From Cloeon dipterum (taxonomy: Eukaryota > Arthropoda > Insecta > Ephemeroptera > Baetidae): a stretch of 64,000 nt of DNA. The stretch covers positions 22,492,335 through 22,556,334 of the forward strand of contig NC_088788.1 of assembly GCF_949628265.1 (NCBI RefSeq). The letters are read 5' to 3'. Positions 1-12,500 of the stretch are shown in pieces. The notes under the pieces were generated by a model. It saw nothing but the letters and a program-made list of their open reading frames with translations. It had not been told where the DNA came from and did no database searches. A program made the translations under genes and the position numbers. Position 1 is the stretch's first letter. Each line of letters opens with the position of its first letter.

Positions 1-1661
1 AAGTAATCCTCAGCTGAAAATGACTTTGTCTGCACCAAAATATGATGAAAATACTGGGGAAAACATAAATAAACCAAAATTAACCTGCTTTTGAATCTTG
101 ATTTTTGCCTCTTCTTTTCGAAAAGGAGTTTCTGTGCTCTCTTTGACATCATTAAATACCTCTTCTTCACTTTCGCTGTCACTCTCTTCACTAATCGCGT
201 CACTATCACTCTCACAAAGCATTTCTCCAATGCATTTCTTTACGTTGGTGCGGAGTAATCTTGGTGTGTCAACAACTCTCCTGTAATATTCACAAAATTT
301 AAAACTGTCACTCAACATCTTTGATATACCTTTTAGATCCAGGAGTTTGTTTGGCACTTTCTGGAGTTTTCAAATCCACGTTGCGCATGGGTCTATTCGA
401 GGGCGTTTTAGGAGGTTCTTCTTCCACGCTGTTGTTCCTCCTTCTCTTTCGCTCTGGAGTATCACATCCATTGTCAGGAGCTGCTCTCTTTTTGCTCAGG
501 GAAATCTCCTTTGCTTCTGGTATTGGTTGCAGTCCACCGGCTGGCGCAACACTTTTCCTCCGACCTCTCCTGACCTCATCAGCTTTGTCTCGAGATTTGT
601 TTAGGGAATCTTCCGCAAACAATGCTAAAAATTGCATATATGAATCAAAATTAAACATTCACACAATAAGATAAGTAAAAAATTATTTAACGTAAAATTT
701 TAACATCAATAATATTTTACAAGAACAGTGTACCTTTTGGTGTCAAAGGAGCTCGGTTTTCATTTTCACCAAATTCATCCAATAGTTCAAAATGATCAGA
801 TGCTGTCGAGAAACCTGTTCTCCTCTTTGTGGAACTTCCAGCATGAACTTTCTCTGCTGTGAAAAGGGACAAAATAATATATTTATATATTTAAGTCAAC
901 ATATTATATTAAAGGTGGGTGGCACTATTATAGCGACTAAATTAGGAGCAAATAAGGGTTGGAGGTCACTGTCAAAAGACTTTTTGCTACAGTAAAAGTT
1001 AAAAATTTTCGAATAATAACTCTCTAAATATTTACAGCGCTTAACCATTTATTTTATTGGCAGCATAATATGTTGCCAAGAAAATAAAATATTCGATTCT
1101 TCTTATCGAGATCCGATGTGTAAGACACTGTTTGGGGAATCATTTTTCATGAAATAAAATAAGATGTCACGTACATAGTGTCGGAATATCCTCACAATTT
1201 TAAAAGCATGTGCTAACTTTTAGCAGCCACTTTTCTAAAAAAATACATACTACGAATTTATGCTACTTTTAAGTACATATGGATGTACATAAGTCAATTT
1301 TGGCTTAAAATGAATAGATATTTAGGGATTTGTATCTACATAAATATAATTATATATGGAAAAGTTACAGTTTTCGCCACCCCTACTTAAACATGGGATT
1401 CTCATAAGAACTGGCGAGATGTGTAACCCGACAGAAACTGTAACGTTACCATATCATAAATAATAGTTCATGCAATGACATCATGTAAAGTATTTTCTAG
1501 GGTTTTGCGGTATCGATTCTTTAGTTTAGAACGTTCAGTGTTAACTACTCACCTTTTGAACCCTTTATAAAAAGATGCTTTTCAACGTCCTCTCCACAAA
1601 TAACTTTTACTTTCACATAATCCTCACAGTCATCTGATTTTACCTCGCCTTCTTTGGTCAT
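1..1661 (-). CDS. ORC2: Probable origin recognition complex subunit 2, N-terminal part (partial)
   Basis: This minus-strand gene starts at ATG 1661 and runs off the left edge. Exons are 1553-1661, 734-856, 330-624, 85-280 and about 1-29, with matching phases and GT-AG borders. The N-terminus (MTKEGEVKSDDCEDYVKVKV) leads into a stretch resembling the start of animal ORC2, where a beta-like segment is followed by G-(E/D)-D-V. Then come basic Ser/Thr-Pro sites (TPKG, TPERKRRR, PPKTPSNR, TPESAKQTPGS) typical of CDK-regulated replication proteins, a TPRLLR motif and an acidic serine run (ESDSDAISEESDSESEEE). The last visible residues, AEDY, fit the EEYF stretch that opens the ORC2 AAA-like domain. 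ORC2 is a core subunit of the complex that marks replication origins. The conserved domain lies outside the window, so the name rests on the weakly conserved N-terminus and could be wrong; another basic nuclear protein is possible. Confidence 0.5.
1363..1445 (-). mobile_element. MITE-like element, copy 1 (83 bp)
   Basis: An 83-bp block bounded by imperfect inverted repeats of about 16 bp that contain GTTACAGTTT and AAACTGTAAC. It is nearly identical to the reverse complement of 60265-60347. It lies in the first intron of the ORC2-like gene, between exons 1553-1661 and 734-856. It is too short to encode anything, so it is a non-autonomous element or a solo relic. Confidence 0.7.
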
Positions 1662-3113
1662 TGTAGCTGCCGTTTTCTGTTTTCAGTCATAAATGGAAAA
1701 AAACCTCATCAGCCCGATCAGACCGTAAATTTAAATTGAAAAAATCGAAAAAATAATGTTTAGGTGCTAACAGTAAGAGCTACCGGCGGGAAAATCCAGC
1801 TGATTGTTGGTTTGGTCTTGGGGTCTTGGTCCCTGCTTGTCCGCAGCTGATTTGTACTCGCAGCTAGAGGTAGTCACGTGACAATTTTTGGCTACCAAAC
1901 GCGGGATGCCGATTCATAGTCATATTATTTAATAAATAATATAAATAAGCAATATTAATGAGCAAGGATAGTACCAATAGTTGTATGTAATCTAATTTAT
2001 TTTCCAACTTTACTTTATCGTTCCCAAGCCGACACTTACTGTATCCATAGTTTTTCTTTCTTGGTACTTTATTATTTTGCACATTTTATGATCAATAAAA
2101 GGTAAAATTCATTTTTTCAAGCCTTTTCTTAAATTATATATGTATAATATATATATTAAGCTCTGTTTTCATATGGAATAATTTAATGTTCATTTCTACC
2201 AATAGGAATAAATTTTAAAATTTGGTTTTATATTATATGCGTCTATAATATTCAACAATATCTAAGCCATATAAATGTGACATTATAGAATATTGTAAAA
2301 TAATTTTTTATACAAAACAAAAAATCGGTGTGTGTGTGTGTCCGCACAACTCTTCTGACTTAATTCTCTTAATTAATAGTTACTTTACTTAGTTACACAC
2401 ATAATTATCCATACAGACACAAAAACGACGTGAATCGTTTCACCGTAACGACTGAAGAAATGTGCGTGCGTCTTTTTGACTGAGGAAACAGTAACTAAAT
2501 TAAAGTCACACGCAACATAATAATATTTTGCAACAGTTTCTGAAACATAAAAATAAAATTTAAAGAAAAATTGGAAAAGGTATAGTCATTTGAAATAATT
2601 TAAACACAAATATATTTTTTCTTGCTCTTAATACTTGGGAAAAATTTAACTTAAAGGTTTAGATGAATTAAAAGTATTAAAACTGAAAACAAAACACAAA
2701 AGCCTCCAAACTATTTAATTTCAGATTTGGGCCAGATAACCCATTTTGCAGTGTGTGGCACTGATTCTTTTTTGATGACAATTTCCTTCATTTAAAATAT
2801 AGAAATAAATATAAAAAATACATATATCTAGGTAAAGGTTTTACCGTAAAAATAACTTTATTCTAGAAGAGTGTTTGGGAGAGGTGCAATGTGTATAGGA
2901 TATAAAAAAGTTAAAGTTTGTATATATAACTGCGCTGGTTGAAATGAGTCATAAACATTGTACAAAATTAAAAATTACTTATTTTAATAGTACTGAGATG
3001 GTTTATTTAAGACGGATTTCATCTTTTATACTATACATACAAACATAAGATGTTTAATAATGCGACGACGCGCTCTTTTGGCTAAGTATGACTCATGACT
3101 TCTTTCGCGGAAA
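1662..3113. other. Intergenic, no gene seen
   Basis: AT-rich sequence between the divergent start of the ORC2-like gene and the 3' end of the small membrane protein. The part next to 1661 should hold the ORC2 promoter. A TTTATT at 3002-3007 (AATAAA on the minus strand) is a likely poly(A) signal for the gene at 3114-3721. I find no other convincing coding sequence; the 72-codon open frame at 1864-2082 has no splice or composition support. Confidence 0.6.
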
Positions 3114-3721
3114 TCATTTAATCGGTTCATAATTTTTTATCTCGTGCGAGTAGTCGTAAAAGAGCGAAGCACTTGGCAATCGGATATAAGTCTTTTTGAA
3201 TTCAGTAAGGAAATTCTTCATTGAAACATGATCTTGTTCCCTTGACGTAATTGCGTGTTGCTCCGGCTGGCCCATTGTATCTTCTTTTAAAGCTGCAACC
3301 CCAAATTATACTTCCTCAGCAAATGAATTTACCTCAATATCAAAATAACTTTCTAGAACCATAATTGAAATATTTCTTAAATGTTTGCGTAAGCGCGCGA
3401 TGAAGAGAAAGATATAATATATAAAGCTCCGAACATTTTCCAAGAATAAAAGATGCAAATTCTACTTGAATATAATGCCTAATGGAGCAATCAATTGAAA
3501 AATTATTTATTACCTCTCCTGCTCAGTGGTGGATGATTTTCCAAGAAAGACGAGACAAACCATGTAGTCAGGAAGATGAGACAGCTTAAAGCGCACACAG
3601 TAAGAAGCAACAATTTTGAGCTTCCACTTGATTTTCTGACTAGTCTGCATTTGAACCCCTTTTCTTTCCTTAAACTGTACTGTTGCTTTCCTCTCTCCAT
3701 CGCAGTTGCAACTAGTGGCAA
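3114..3721 (-). CDS. Small single-pass membrane protein, unknown function
   Basis: Two exons, 3514-3721 and 3114-3292, join in phase 1 across a GT-AG intron and give 128 residues ending in TGA. The N-terminus is basic (about residues 8-33), followed by a hydrophobic segment at about 35-59 (KLLLLTVCALSCLIFLTTWF) and then a mostly polar C-terminus of about 65 residues ending NYEPIK. The basic flank before the membrane segment predicts a type II (N-in) topology, with the tail in the lumen or outside. A second methionine at residue 8 could also be the start. A minus-strand AATAAA (3002-3007) lies about 110 bp past the stop. I do not recognise the family. The model is supported by frame closure over both exons and by the membrane segment, not by homology. 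Confidence 0.6.
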
Positions 3722-4458
3722 ATATGATGGAGAATATTCAGTTCTTTTGACACAATTAAAATGCTGACAGCGCGTATTATTTTAAAAGCTTTACTTGTTG
3801 ATGACTTACACAACATAGACGTCCCTTTTTATTTGGTAGATGATTATAACAAACTCACGCTTACACTCAAACGCAGACATTTCAACAAAACTTGCTTATG
3901 TCTCTCACTTTTATTTTGACATTCATTCCATAGCTATATAACCATGCTCTCGCAATTGCTCATAGTCCACTTAACACAAGAATAAGATAAAGAAGACAGT
4001 ATGGAAAGTACAATTGAAACAATATGCCAGCCATTTTTCAGTTGGTCACATAAAAACAAACCCAACAGATTTTACGGTAGAATTTCCTCTGGGTTGACAA
4101 AAGGAAACCATTTACCCCATTTCAATCTTCTGAGTTGAAGTTTCTACAAAATATTGCTAGAATGGCGCTGAACTTCTTATCAAGACTGGCCGCATCACAG
4201 GATGCACAGTGTGCATTGATGGCCGACTTCCAAAAACAGAATAATTATTTATGACAGAAGACGTGCATACTAAAATTGAAAGAAGTGAACAACCTGCTCA
4301 AGTTATGCTATAATCTTATCTAGTGCGCCTGACAATTTATTAATTAAAGTGTATCAATTCAATTGCAAGGTTTGCTGGGCTTGGTTTTAATTGGCAATTG
4401 GGGACTAAAGGTGATAACCTCTTGAAGCACCTAGTCCAAACCCTCTTGACTCTCATGC
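3722..4458. other. Intergenic; KDEL receptor 3' UTR and upstream region of the membrane protein
   Basis: No coding sequence is seen. On the minus strand a TTTATT at 4336-4341 (AATAAA) lies about 120 bp past the KDEL receptor stop and is its likely poly(A) signal. The promoter of the 3114-3721 gene should lie just right of 3721. Confidence 0.5.
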
Positions 4459-6024
4459 TTAAGCTGGTAACTGCAGCTTCTTGCCTCGTAACACTGAAAA
4501 CAGTTAATAAACATAATTTTAACAACCTTAACCAAAACACGTACAAAGGAAATAATAATGTCATTGTAATTCAGGCAACCATTGAAAACATAAGCAAAGC
4601 AAATTCACTGGTAACATGATTACTATTATTTATATGACAAAAGTGAATAATTTTAATATCTAGTGAAATTTTAAAATTAAACGGAAGAATTTATCACCCT
4701 GCTTACCCTTTGTGATGTAGAGATAAAAGAAATCGCAGTAGAGCACTGTCTGAACAACTCCAGCCACAATTGCAATAAGGTCATAATGATCTTCAGCCCA
4801 AAAGCGGTAGATCCAATTGAGGAGGTACAGTCCTCGGTACACACCCAGTGCAAACAGGTAGTGTGATGTGATGCTCTCGGCTTCGCCTGTCTTGGACACC
4901 ATGAACAACTGGGGCAGAATGGCTACTGACTCAAGGTAGATAGAGAAAGTCCACAGGATCTGGAATTTATGTAATGAGTGGCATTAATTTTGTTACAAAC
5001 TCAGAAGTTAATAATGACTCTCACCTCCACAACTTGGAAGTCATGGTTGATCAAAAGAGCAAGTGCGACAGCAGGGACTACAAGGAATTCAATCCTGTGA
5101 AATTTAGAATATTACAATCAATGGCTTAAATTAATTCTGAAGTTGCACAATCAAGAATTTTATACTTAAAAATTATTTATTGAACAAAAATGCTTAAATA
5201 TTTTAATTTTACAAATTTAAAATATTGAGAGAATTTGTTATTTGGATAAAAATCAAGTTAAAATCATAATAGATGACATTGTGTTATCACTATCAGAAAA
5301 CATTATATTGCAATAAAACAAAATACATTGAATTAGGCAGCTCTGTGGTATTTTTTTTATTTTACCATTTTTAGGTGGTTGCTCTATCTCAAAATAAAAT
5401 TGAGTGTGATTTCGGCCCTCAAATAATGATCTCATAGGCACAGCCGGGCAAAGCATTTCTGTGAATACAAAAATATGCCAGGGGGCATGGTATTTACCTG
5501 AATGTGTCGTGGTTGTGGTCATATGTAGCCTTGAATTTGACATACATCAAGTAGATGGTCGCATACGAGGCAGCCAAAAAGACCACTTTCATCACCGAGT
5601 TGTAGAGGGAAATGTAGGAGGTGATGAGATCGAGATACCTGGTCGTGTACACCAAGCCGAAAAGCAATTGACTTTTCCCACTGATGCCTGCAATCAATAA
5701 ACAATAAACGCCACGAGTTTAGGAAACCTGCCGATTAAAATAGATCAACTGATTCCCTATGTTAAGTAATAATACGCAGGTTCAGGAAGCCAAAGGTAAC
5801 CAACACCATTTTGAGACCCCAAAAGGGCTCCTCTGGCCCAGGCAGAACGACGTAAACAAAGCAAGGGCGAGAGAGCACCGGCTCGGTTTTGAACCGTTTG
5901 ATTCAGGGAAAATTGAGAGAGTGCTGCTCGTACCTGCACATGACCTGGACATCCATATCTTGCGCAGCAGAATTATGATGGCTAGCAGATGCGAAATGTC
6001 GCCGAGTAGCCGAAAAATGTTCAT
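4459..6024 (-). CDS. KDELR: ER lumen protein-retaining (KDEL) receptor
   Basis: Five exons on the minus strand: 5934-6024, 5498-5687, 5025-5094, 4707-4959 and a 35-nt last exon 4459-4493. They total 639 nt and encode exactly 212 residues, the usual length of the family. The start ([20 protein letters not shown]), the [10 protein letters not shown] and YTTRYLDL motifs, the central [19 protein letters not shown] and the end ([11 protein letters not shown]) match animal KDEL receptors throughout. The protein is a seven-helix membrane receptor of the cis-Golgi and intermediate compartment. It binds the C-terminal KDEL or HDEL tag of escaped ER residents at acidic pH and returns them in COPI vesicles; the lysine-rich tail (RGKK) acts in that return. 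The gene is divergent from Midasin, 1.2 kb away. Confidence 0.97.
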
Positions 6025-7247
6025 GTCGACGGCTGTCGGTGTCCGAAATGCGAAGATGGCAGAAATGACGTGGCCTCAGCTGTTGTTGTCGAGTCGGGGG
6101 CGTGGTATCGACGTCGATTCGTACGCTGAACTCTTGTCATTGCAAGAAGTTGCAAGTTCACTAGTTTCGCATTTCATTCTGTAGGGGGCGTCCTTAAAAA
6201 AATTCAGAAGTTTAAAATATAATAAAATTAATTCTAATCTCATACCAGATCAATAATTTAGGAGAAGGATACAATATTAAATTTTGAATAAGTAAAAACT
6301 ATGATTCAATGTTTTTTTTAATTTAAAGCACACCTATTTATATTTATAGTTATGAGTAAAATCTCAAATTCGCGCTATCAGTTCAAAGGCATGTAGTTTA
6401 CTGAATATTGTATAGATGGCTTTACAAAATTTCACCACAATCTCATCCTGCCCTCCCTAAACAAAAACACGTGGGTTAGAAGATACTCAACTCAATCTGC
6501 CGCAGTGCCGCTTGATGTTATTCTTTCTACGTTTGTGACAAAAATACTGTTTTACTGAAAAACTTTCTCACATTTCGACTCTTCAGACTAAGTAAATGTT
6601 CTTTAGTGGTTAGTAAGTCATGTAGGTTGTGTACGTACATAATGTATTTTAAGTAACATACGCGTGCACTTAATAACAGATAACTTCCGTACATCATACA
6701 AAATACATGTTGTGTTCATATTCTTATATAATTGTTACAGTTTTATTAATTTATAATGCTCTTCCTTCAAGACTTGTAACGTATCATGTTCTTTTCTTTG
6801 TGAAACGATCTCTATTTTTTCATAATTATGTGTATGTTCATGTAATGATGATGTCATTTAACTTTAATTCTTAAGGAGGCTTGACTCTGCAAAACCAAAG
6901 AAAATCCTTGATGCTAATGCAAAATTGCACAAACCAATCACAAGGCTTCAGTTAAACTTTTTTATTGGTACAACTATAAATTTTGTGAAAAGCGGCTGCA
7001 AAGTTAGCATGATTTGATCATCTTTGCCTCCCTTTTTGAAATCTTGGTTTATTTTACATCAAAGAGTTTCCCCCTAAACGTGTCATTACGCTGTTAGATG
7101 AATCTTGACAATAGAGGATGAAATCTGCAGTCAACAATTCCAATACTTTTAATTGTCATGTATTAATGCAGTTTTGTGTTGTTTTCAGATTTCAGAGAGT
7201 GATTATTATTGGCATAATGATATCGCGTTCAAACTGAAATTCGCAAA
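6025..7247. promoter_or_regulatory. Divergent KDELR / Midasin upstream region
   Basis: A 1.2-kb AT-rich interval between two housekeeping genes transcribed away from each other; it should hold both promoters. A pyrimidine-rich stretch ending in an AG at 7188, just before the Midasin ATG, looks like a splice acceptor and suggests a non-coding first Midasin exon further upstream. No clear TATA box was seen and no other gene is supported. Confidence 0.4.
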
Positions 7248-9540
7248 ATGTCAGAAGATCCATCAGAATTTTTCCTTGCGCTCACTGCGCAACTAAGGAA
7301 TAATTCCCTTTGGAAAAATGCAAGTCCACGCTTTACTCAGCTATTGACTGAAAAGGTCGTTGAAAGAGATCGTAGAAAATTTCTTCTAATGTTTGATTTT
7401 AAAGATCTGGGACAAAAATCTGTGCAAAGAGCTCTGCTCAGAGTTGGTGGAAGGAATCATTGCTCAACCAGAACGTTCAGAAACAATCGCAAAAGTATTT
7501 CCTCAACTTGTACTTCCCATCTTGTCCTGGGCATCTACAAACCCAAGATGGCCAGAAAAGAGGGTTTTTATTTTAGCAAATATGGCTGGAGTTAGCCCTG
7601 ACGCTAAAAGGTATTTTTGCTTGTATATTGAAAATAATTATAATATTTTACATTTACATTAATTGTTCAAGATTTGCACAAGAAAAGCTATACCTGACCA
7701 AGGGCCCTTTTGAGGAATCGACCTCATGCGAACCGCCTCAATCAAAGAAGAGATGCAAAAATCAGTTGCCCTCTTTGGAAGCTGTACTAGACCTTCTGAA
7801 ATCAGATCAGCCATATTTTGCTTGCTTGTGGAGATGGTCGCACTTGATTGCTAAGCTCGGCAGCTCAGATTCAGAGCATCAATGGCAAGGATTAAACAAT
7901 TCTTCAACTTTTACATTTAAAATTTATTCTAAAACAGGCTTAGCTATTTATGCATTCAATTGGCGCTTGGAATACCTGAAAAGGAGAAGACCCTGATGTG
8001 CAACAATGATGATATGACAGCTTGGGTGTTGAACTACTCTGAAACCAAGCCCAGACTTTCGTTTTCAACAAGATGTTCCCCAGGTTAGCTAAATTACATT
8101 TAAAGGAAGTTTATCTTTATGATCATCAATACAATGTTATATCTCTCAGGCCAAGAAACTGCCATGAACTGGATTGGTGAGTGCTGTCCTGGCGTAGTTA
8201 ATGTGGCAGGTGTGATGCTACAAACAAAATCGAAGAAGCCAAAGTTCCTGAGTGAGAAATCGCTTGTGATGGTTCCATCTACCAAGGCCAACTTGCGCAG
8301 TTTGGCAGTAGCAGTCACTGCGGGTCAGAGTGTGCTGCTGCAAGGCCCTGTTGGTTGTGGAAAAACAGCTCTCATTGAACAACTTGCCATGATGACCGGC
8401 AGATGTGGACCTCCTGAACTCTTGATCGTTCAGCTTGGAGAGGAAACAGATAGCAAAATGCTTTTAGGTGGATACAGATGTTCTGAAAACCTTGGTGAAT
8501 TTGTCTGGAGACCTGGAATTTTGACACAGGTTAATATTATCTTGCAAAATCATGCATGGTGCTCATCAGGGTCAAATTTAGGCTGTTGAGAAAGGCTCGT
8601 GGCTTATTCTTGAGGACATTGACTGTGCCTCGTCAGATGTTTTGTCAGTGCTTGCGTCTCTACTTGAAACTGGAAAACTGGCTGTACCCGGATACAGGGA
8701 TTGCATCCAAGCTGCTACTACATTCCAGCTCTTTGCAACCAGGAGGTATTAATTTTGAGAAATGAGCCACAGAGTGGCAGTGAAGTTACCTTTCAATCTA
8801 ACTCCCATTTCAGAACTACACAGGGTTTCAGCCAAGTGTCTACTACAAACATGTTGGACAAGATTTGGATGCAAGTCAACGTAGAGCCTCTGGCTAGACA
8901 TGAGCTAGAAATGGTCATTAAAAAGAAGGTGCGTTTAGCAGTCAAAGTAAATTATATTATTAAATATTCCTCATCATAGCACCCTCAACTTGAAACTGTT
9001 GTGTCAAGGCTGCTGGACGTGTTCTTAGTGTTCTCAAGAGGCAGCCACTCGACTGCTCTTGAATCACAGCCCACCATGCCTGTCAGTGGAATGGACATAG
9101 CACCAGATATAAAACCACCAAATTTAGCTGGCAGACTGATTTCAACAAGGTTTGAAGTCAAATTTAGCAGAGAAAAAAAATAATTGATTGGAATTATTCG
9201 CAGAGATTTGCTCAAGTGGTGTGCTAGAGCGTCTGTTGATTTCAAGGAAGGATCAGCAGAATGCGCATTGAGAATTTTGCAAGACGCAATAGACATTTTC
9301 TCATGCGCAGCCCCATCAGAAGGTTAACATTTCTGTGTTGCAATTCAGAATATACTAATTTTACTTTTTAGAGGAAAGACACAGATTGGCAGTTGCTGCT
9401 TCGGACAGGCTGGGAATAGCCCACCCAAACGTACCCTTCTTTTGCAAAACATACAAACCTTATATCAAGTCGACTCATTCAAACTTTATCGCTGGTAGGG
9501 GGAAAGTCGCTTGTGCTAAAAAACTAGCCGTTCAAATGGA
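7248..9540 (+). CDS. MDN1: Midasin part 1: N-terminal domain and AAA1
   Basis: Exons: 7248-7355, 7405-7610, 7672-7884, 7938-8083, 8150-8529, 8582-8745, 8814-8928, 8980-9149, 9204-9322, 9372-9540. The N-terminal domain (about residues 1-225) is poorly conserved. AAA1 has Walker A GPVGCGKT at about residues 290-297, the Midasin signature QLGEETDSKMLLGGYRC, and a weak Walker B (ILEDID). The first junction is uncertain. The frame entered at the ATG must change between about 7356 and 7440. A 49-nt intron 7356-7404 does this with correct phase, but the translation through it also looks somewhat like the human protein, so a one-base error is the alternative. The intron 7885-7937 has a GC donor. Confidence 0.85.
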
Positions 9541-12500
9541 GTGAGTTTGAAATTAATGCTTTTATTAACATTCAAGTTAACGTCATATTTGTGCAGGCAA
9601 AAGACCGTTTACTCGCTTACTCAAGCAGCCAGCTGCCTCTTGGAAAGAGTTGCATGTTGCATTGAACATGGGGAGCCTGTTCTGCTTGTCGGAGAAACAG
9701 GAACGGGAAAAACTGCTACCATTCAGCTCCTGGCTCAAAAAGCCGGTCAAAAACTGAAGGTCATCAACATGAATCAACAGAGCGACAGTGCAGACTTGCT
9801 TGGCGGATACAAACCGGTTGATTTGAAAATGACTGTAGAACCAGTTCGTTTGGAATTCGAAACACTCTTTTCCAATACCTTTGACAGGGGGAAAAATTCC
9901 AAATTTTTGAACCATGTTGCAGTAAGTACAGTTAGGGTATGTGTTATCCATGACACTAACCCCTGAAAAAGTTGTGTTTTTTAGGTCGGCGCTGGGACGC
10001 ATTGTTGTTTCTGATGCGCTGTACTCTGACAAAAGCTCTCAAGAAGCCTGAGAGTGACATAAACAGTTGGAAGGAACTAGATTCCAAATTGGAGAGGCTT
10101 GAGACTCAACTAAAATCTGGACAGTCGTCCCTGGCATTCCAGTTTGTGGAGGGAACTTTGGTATTTAATTGGCTACTTTCAATCCTTCTACGTTTTTACA
10201 TTATTTGTCTGTATAGGTAAAAGCTGTCTCTGAAGGTGGCTGGGTATTGCTGGATGAAATAAATTTGGCCACCGCTGAAACTTTGCAGTGTCTCTCTGGA
10301 CTCTTGGAAGGAAACCACGGCTCTCTTCATTTGCTTGAACGTGGAGATACAAAACCAATCAAACGCCACCCTGCCTTCAGACTCTTTGCCTGCATGAATC
10401 CAGCAACTGATGTTGGAAAAAAGGATTTGCCATCAGGATTGAGAAACAGGTATTATTATTGTATTTTGTACCACTCGTGTATTTAACACGTTGTTTAGAT
10501 TTACCGAATTTTACGTTGCTGAATTGACGGAGAAAAATGATTTGATTCAACTAACTGACTCATATATGAGTGGTCAAGGACTTTATCCAAAAGATTTGGA
10601 TAACATTGTCAATTTGTATTTGAAATTGAAGTCTGAAGCAAATAAAACTCTTGCTTCTGGAACGGGTCACAAACCTCATTACAGGTATGTCCTTTTGAAC
10701 TTAATAAGAGTGATGTAATTAAATCTTAAATCCTAATTTTCAGTTTACGGACGCTCTGCCGAGCTTTGTCGACAGCATCGAAAAACCCTTGTGGGCAGAT
10801 TCGCAGGTCTCTGATGGAGTCCTTCAGCCTGAGTTTCTTGACACAGTTGGACAAGGGTTCCCAAGAAACTGTGCTGAAACTCATTGTTCAGTAAGATTTG
10901 ATTCATAGTAATCTAATGCACATTTCAAATTTTCTCTCAAGGTTCATTCTTGACAAAGATGCCAAAAGTGTTATGAAAAAACCAATTGCCAAACCAGAGA
11001 ATGGTGACGCCATTAACGTTGAAGGCTTTTGGGTGCAGTCAGGAACTTTGGAACCAAAAGTTCCAGACAATGTAAGGAACCAAAATTACTTTGAATAACT
11101 ATCTAATTGTGTCCATATATTATATATTTTCAGTACATCTTGACCCCAAGTGTGAGGAACCATTTGAGGGATTTAGCAAGAGCTGTTGCTCTTGATCAAG
11201 CACCTGTACTTCTTCAGGGTGAAACTTCTGTTGGCAAAACAAGTTTGATCACATATCTGGCTAACATAACGGGCCACACATGCTTGCGAATCAATAACCA
11301 CGAGCACACTGACCTTCAAGAGTACCTTGGGCAGTACAGCGCTGACACTGATGGTGCTCTAACATTCAAGGAAGGTGCTCTCGTAGAAGCCATGCGAAAT
11401 GGTTATTGGGTCATCTTGGATGAGCTCAACTTGGCTCCATCAGATGTGTTAGAAGCTTTGAACAGAGTGCTGGATGACAACAGAGAACTTTTCATTCCTG
11501 AGACGCAGACCTTGGTCAAAGCTCATCCTAGATTCATGTTGTTTGCCACACAGAACCCTCCTGGGCTGTATGGTGGTCGAAAAGTGAGTTATAGTATTTA
11601 TTGTTTTTGAGTTTCTTTTTAATATACCTATGTTGCACAGCTTCTATCTCGGGCATTCAGAAATCGCTTTGTGGAGCTACACTTCAGTGAATTTCCACCT
11701 TCAGAGTTGGAGACCATTTTGCAGGAGAGATGTCAACTGCCTCCTTCATACGCCAAGAAGATGGTTGCAGTCATGAACACTTTGCAGCTCAGGCGTAGAG
11801 AAAGTGCCGCCTTTGCTGGAAAGCAGGGATTCATGACTTTAAGAGATTTGTTCAGATGGGGTGAAAGGTACAGGCTGGCAGACTCTAAAACTGGGAATTA
11901 TGAGTGGGAGCAGCATTTGGCTGATGAAGGTAAGCCTTTTCAAATTTCTGGAGATTTTGTTTTACCAGCCATTGTTTAAGGATATTTGGTTTTGGCTGGA
12001 CGAGTTCGGCGCCATGAAGAAGCGCAAGTCATCGAAGAAGCTCTCCAGAAGCACTTTAAGTGTAAGGTGGATCCTGACAGACTGTTCTCTTGTAAGATTG
12101 AACTATACTTTTTTGTTTAAATTTTTATTTCACCTTAACTTTCTTTTTAGGGAGCTCTAGAACGTCAAACACTACCAGAGCAATTCTAAAAAATGTGCTT
12201 GAGTCAGCAGTTTCTGGCTTTGATCACATTGTTTGGACGTTTAATATGAGACGTTTGGCAGTACTTGTTGGTATGTGATGTCTGTATTATTAGACTTATC
12301 CTCTAATGACCCTCGCCTATTTCATTAGGAAAAGCAGTCCAATTCAAAGAACCAGTGTTGCTGGTTGGCGAAACAGGCTGTGGGAAAACCTCTGTGTGCC
12401 AACTTCTTGCTGCGCTTGAAAAAAAGCAGCTGCACTATGTCAACTGCCACATGCACACCGAAGCCGCCGATTTCCTAGGCAGTTTGAGGCCTGTGCGAAA

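Noticed and set aside
321..674. Plus-strand open frame of 117 codons
   Set aside because: It is antisense to the third exon of the ORC2-like gene, whose splice phases and composition fit much better.
5253..5543. Minus-strand 96-codon frame within the KDEL receptor gene
   Set aside because: It runs from an exon into an intron; the true exon starts at 5498 and the five-exon model gives the exact family length.
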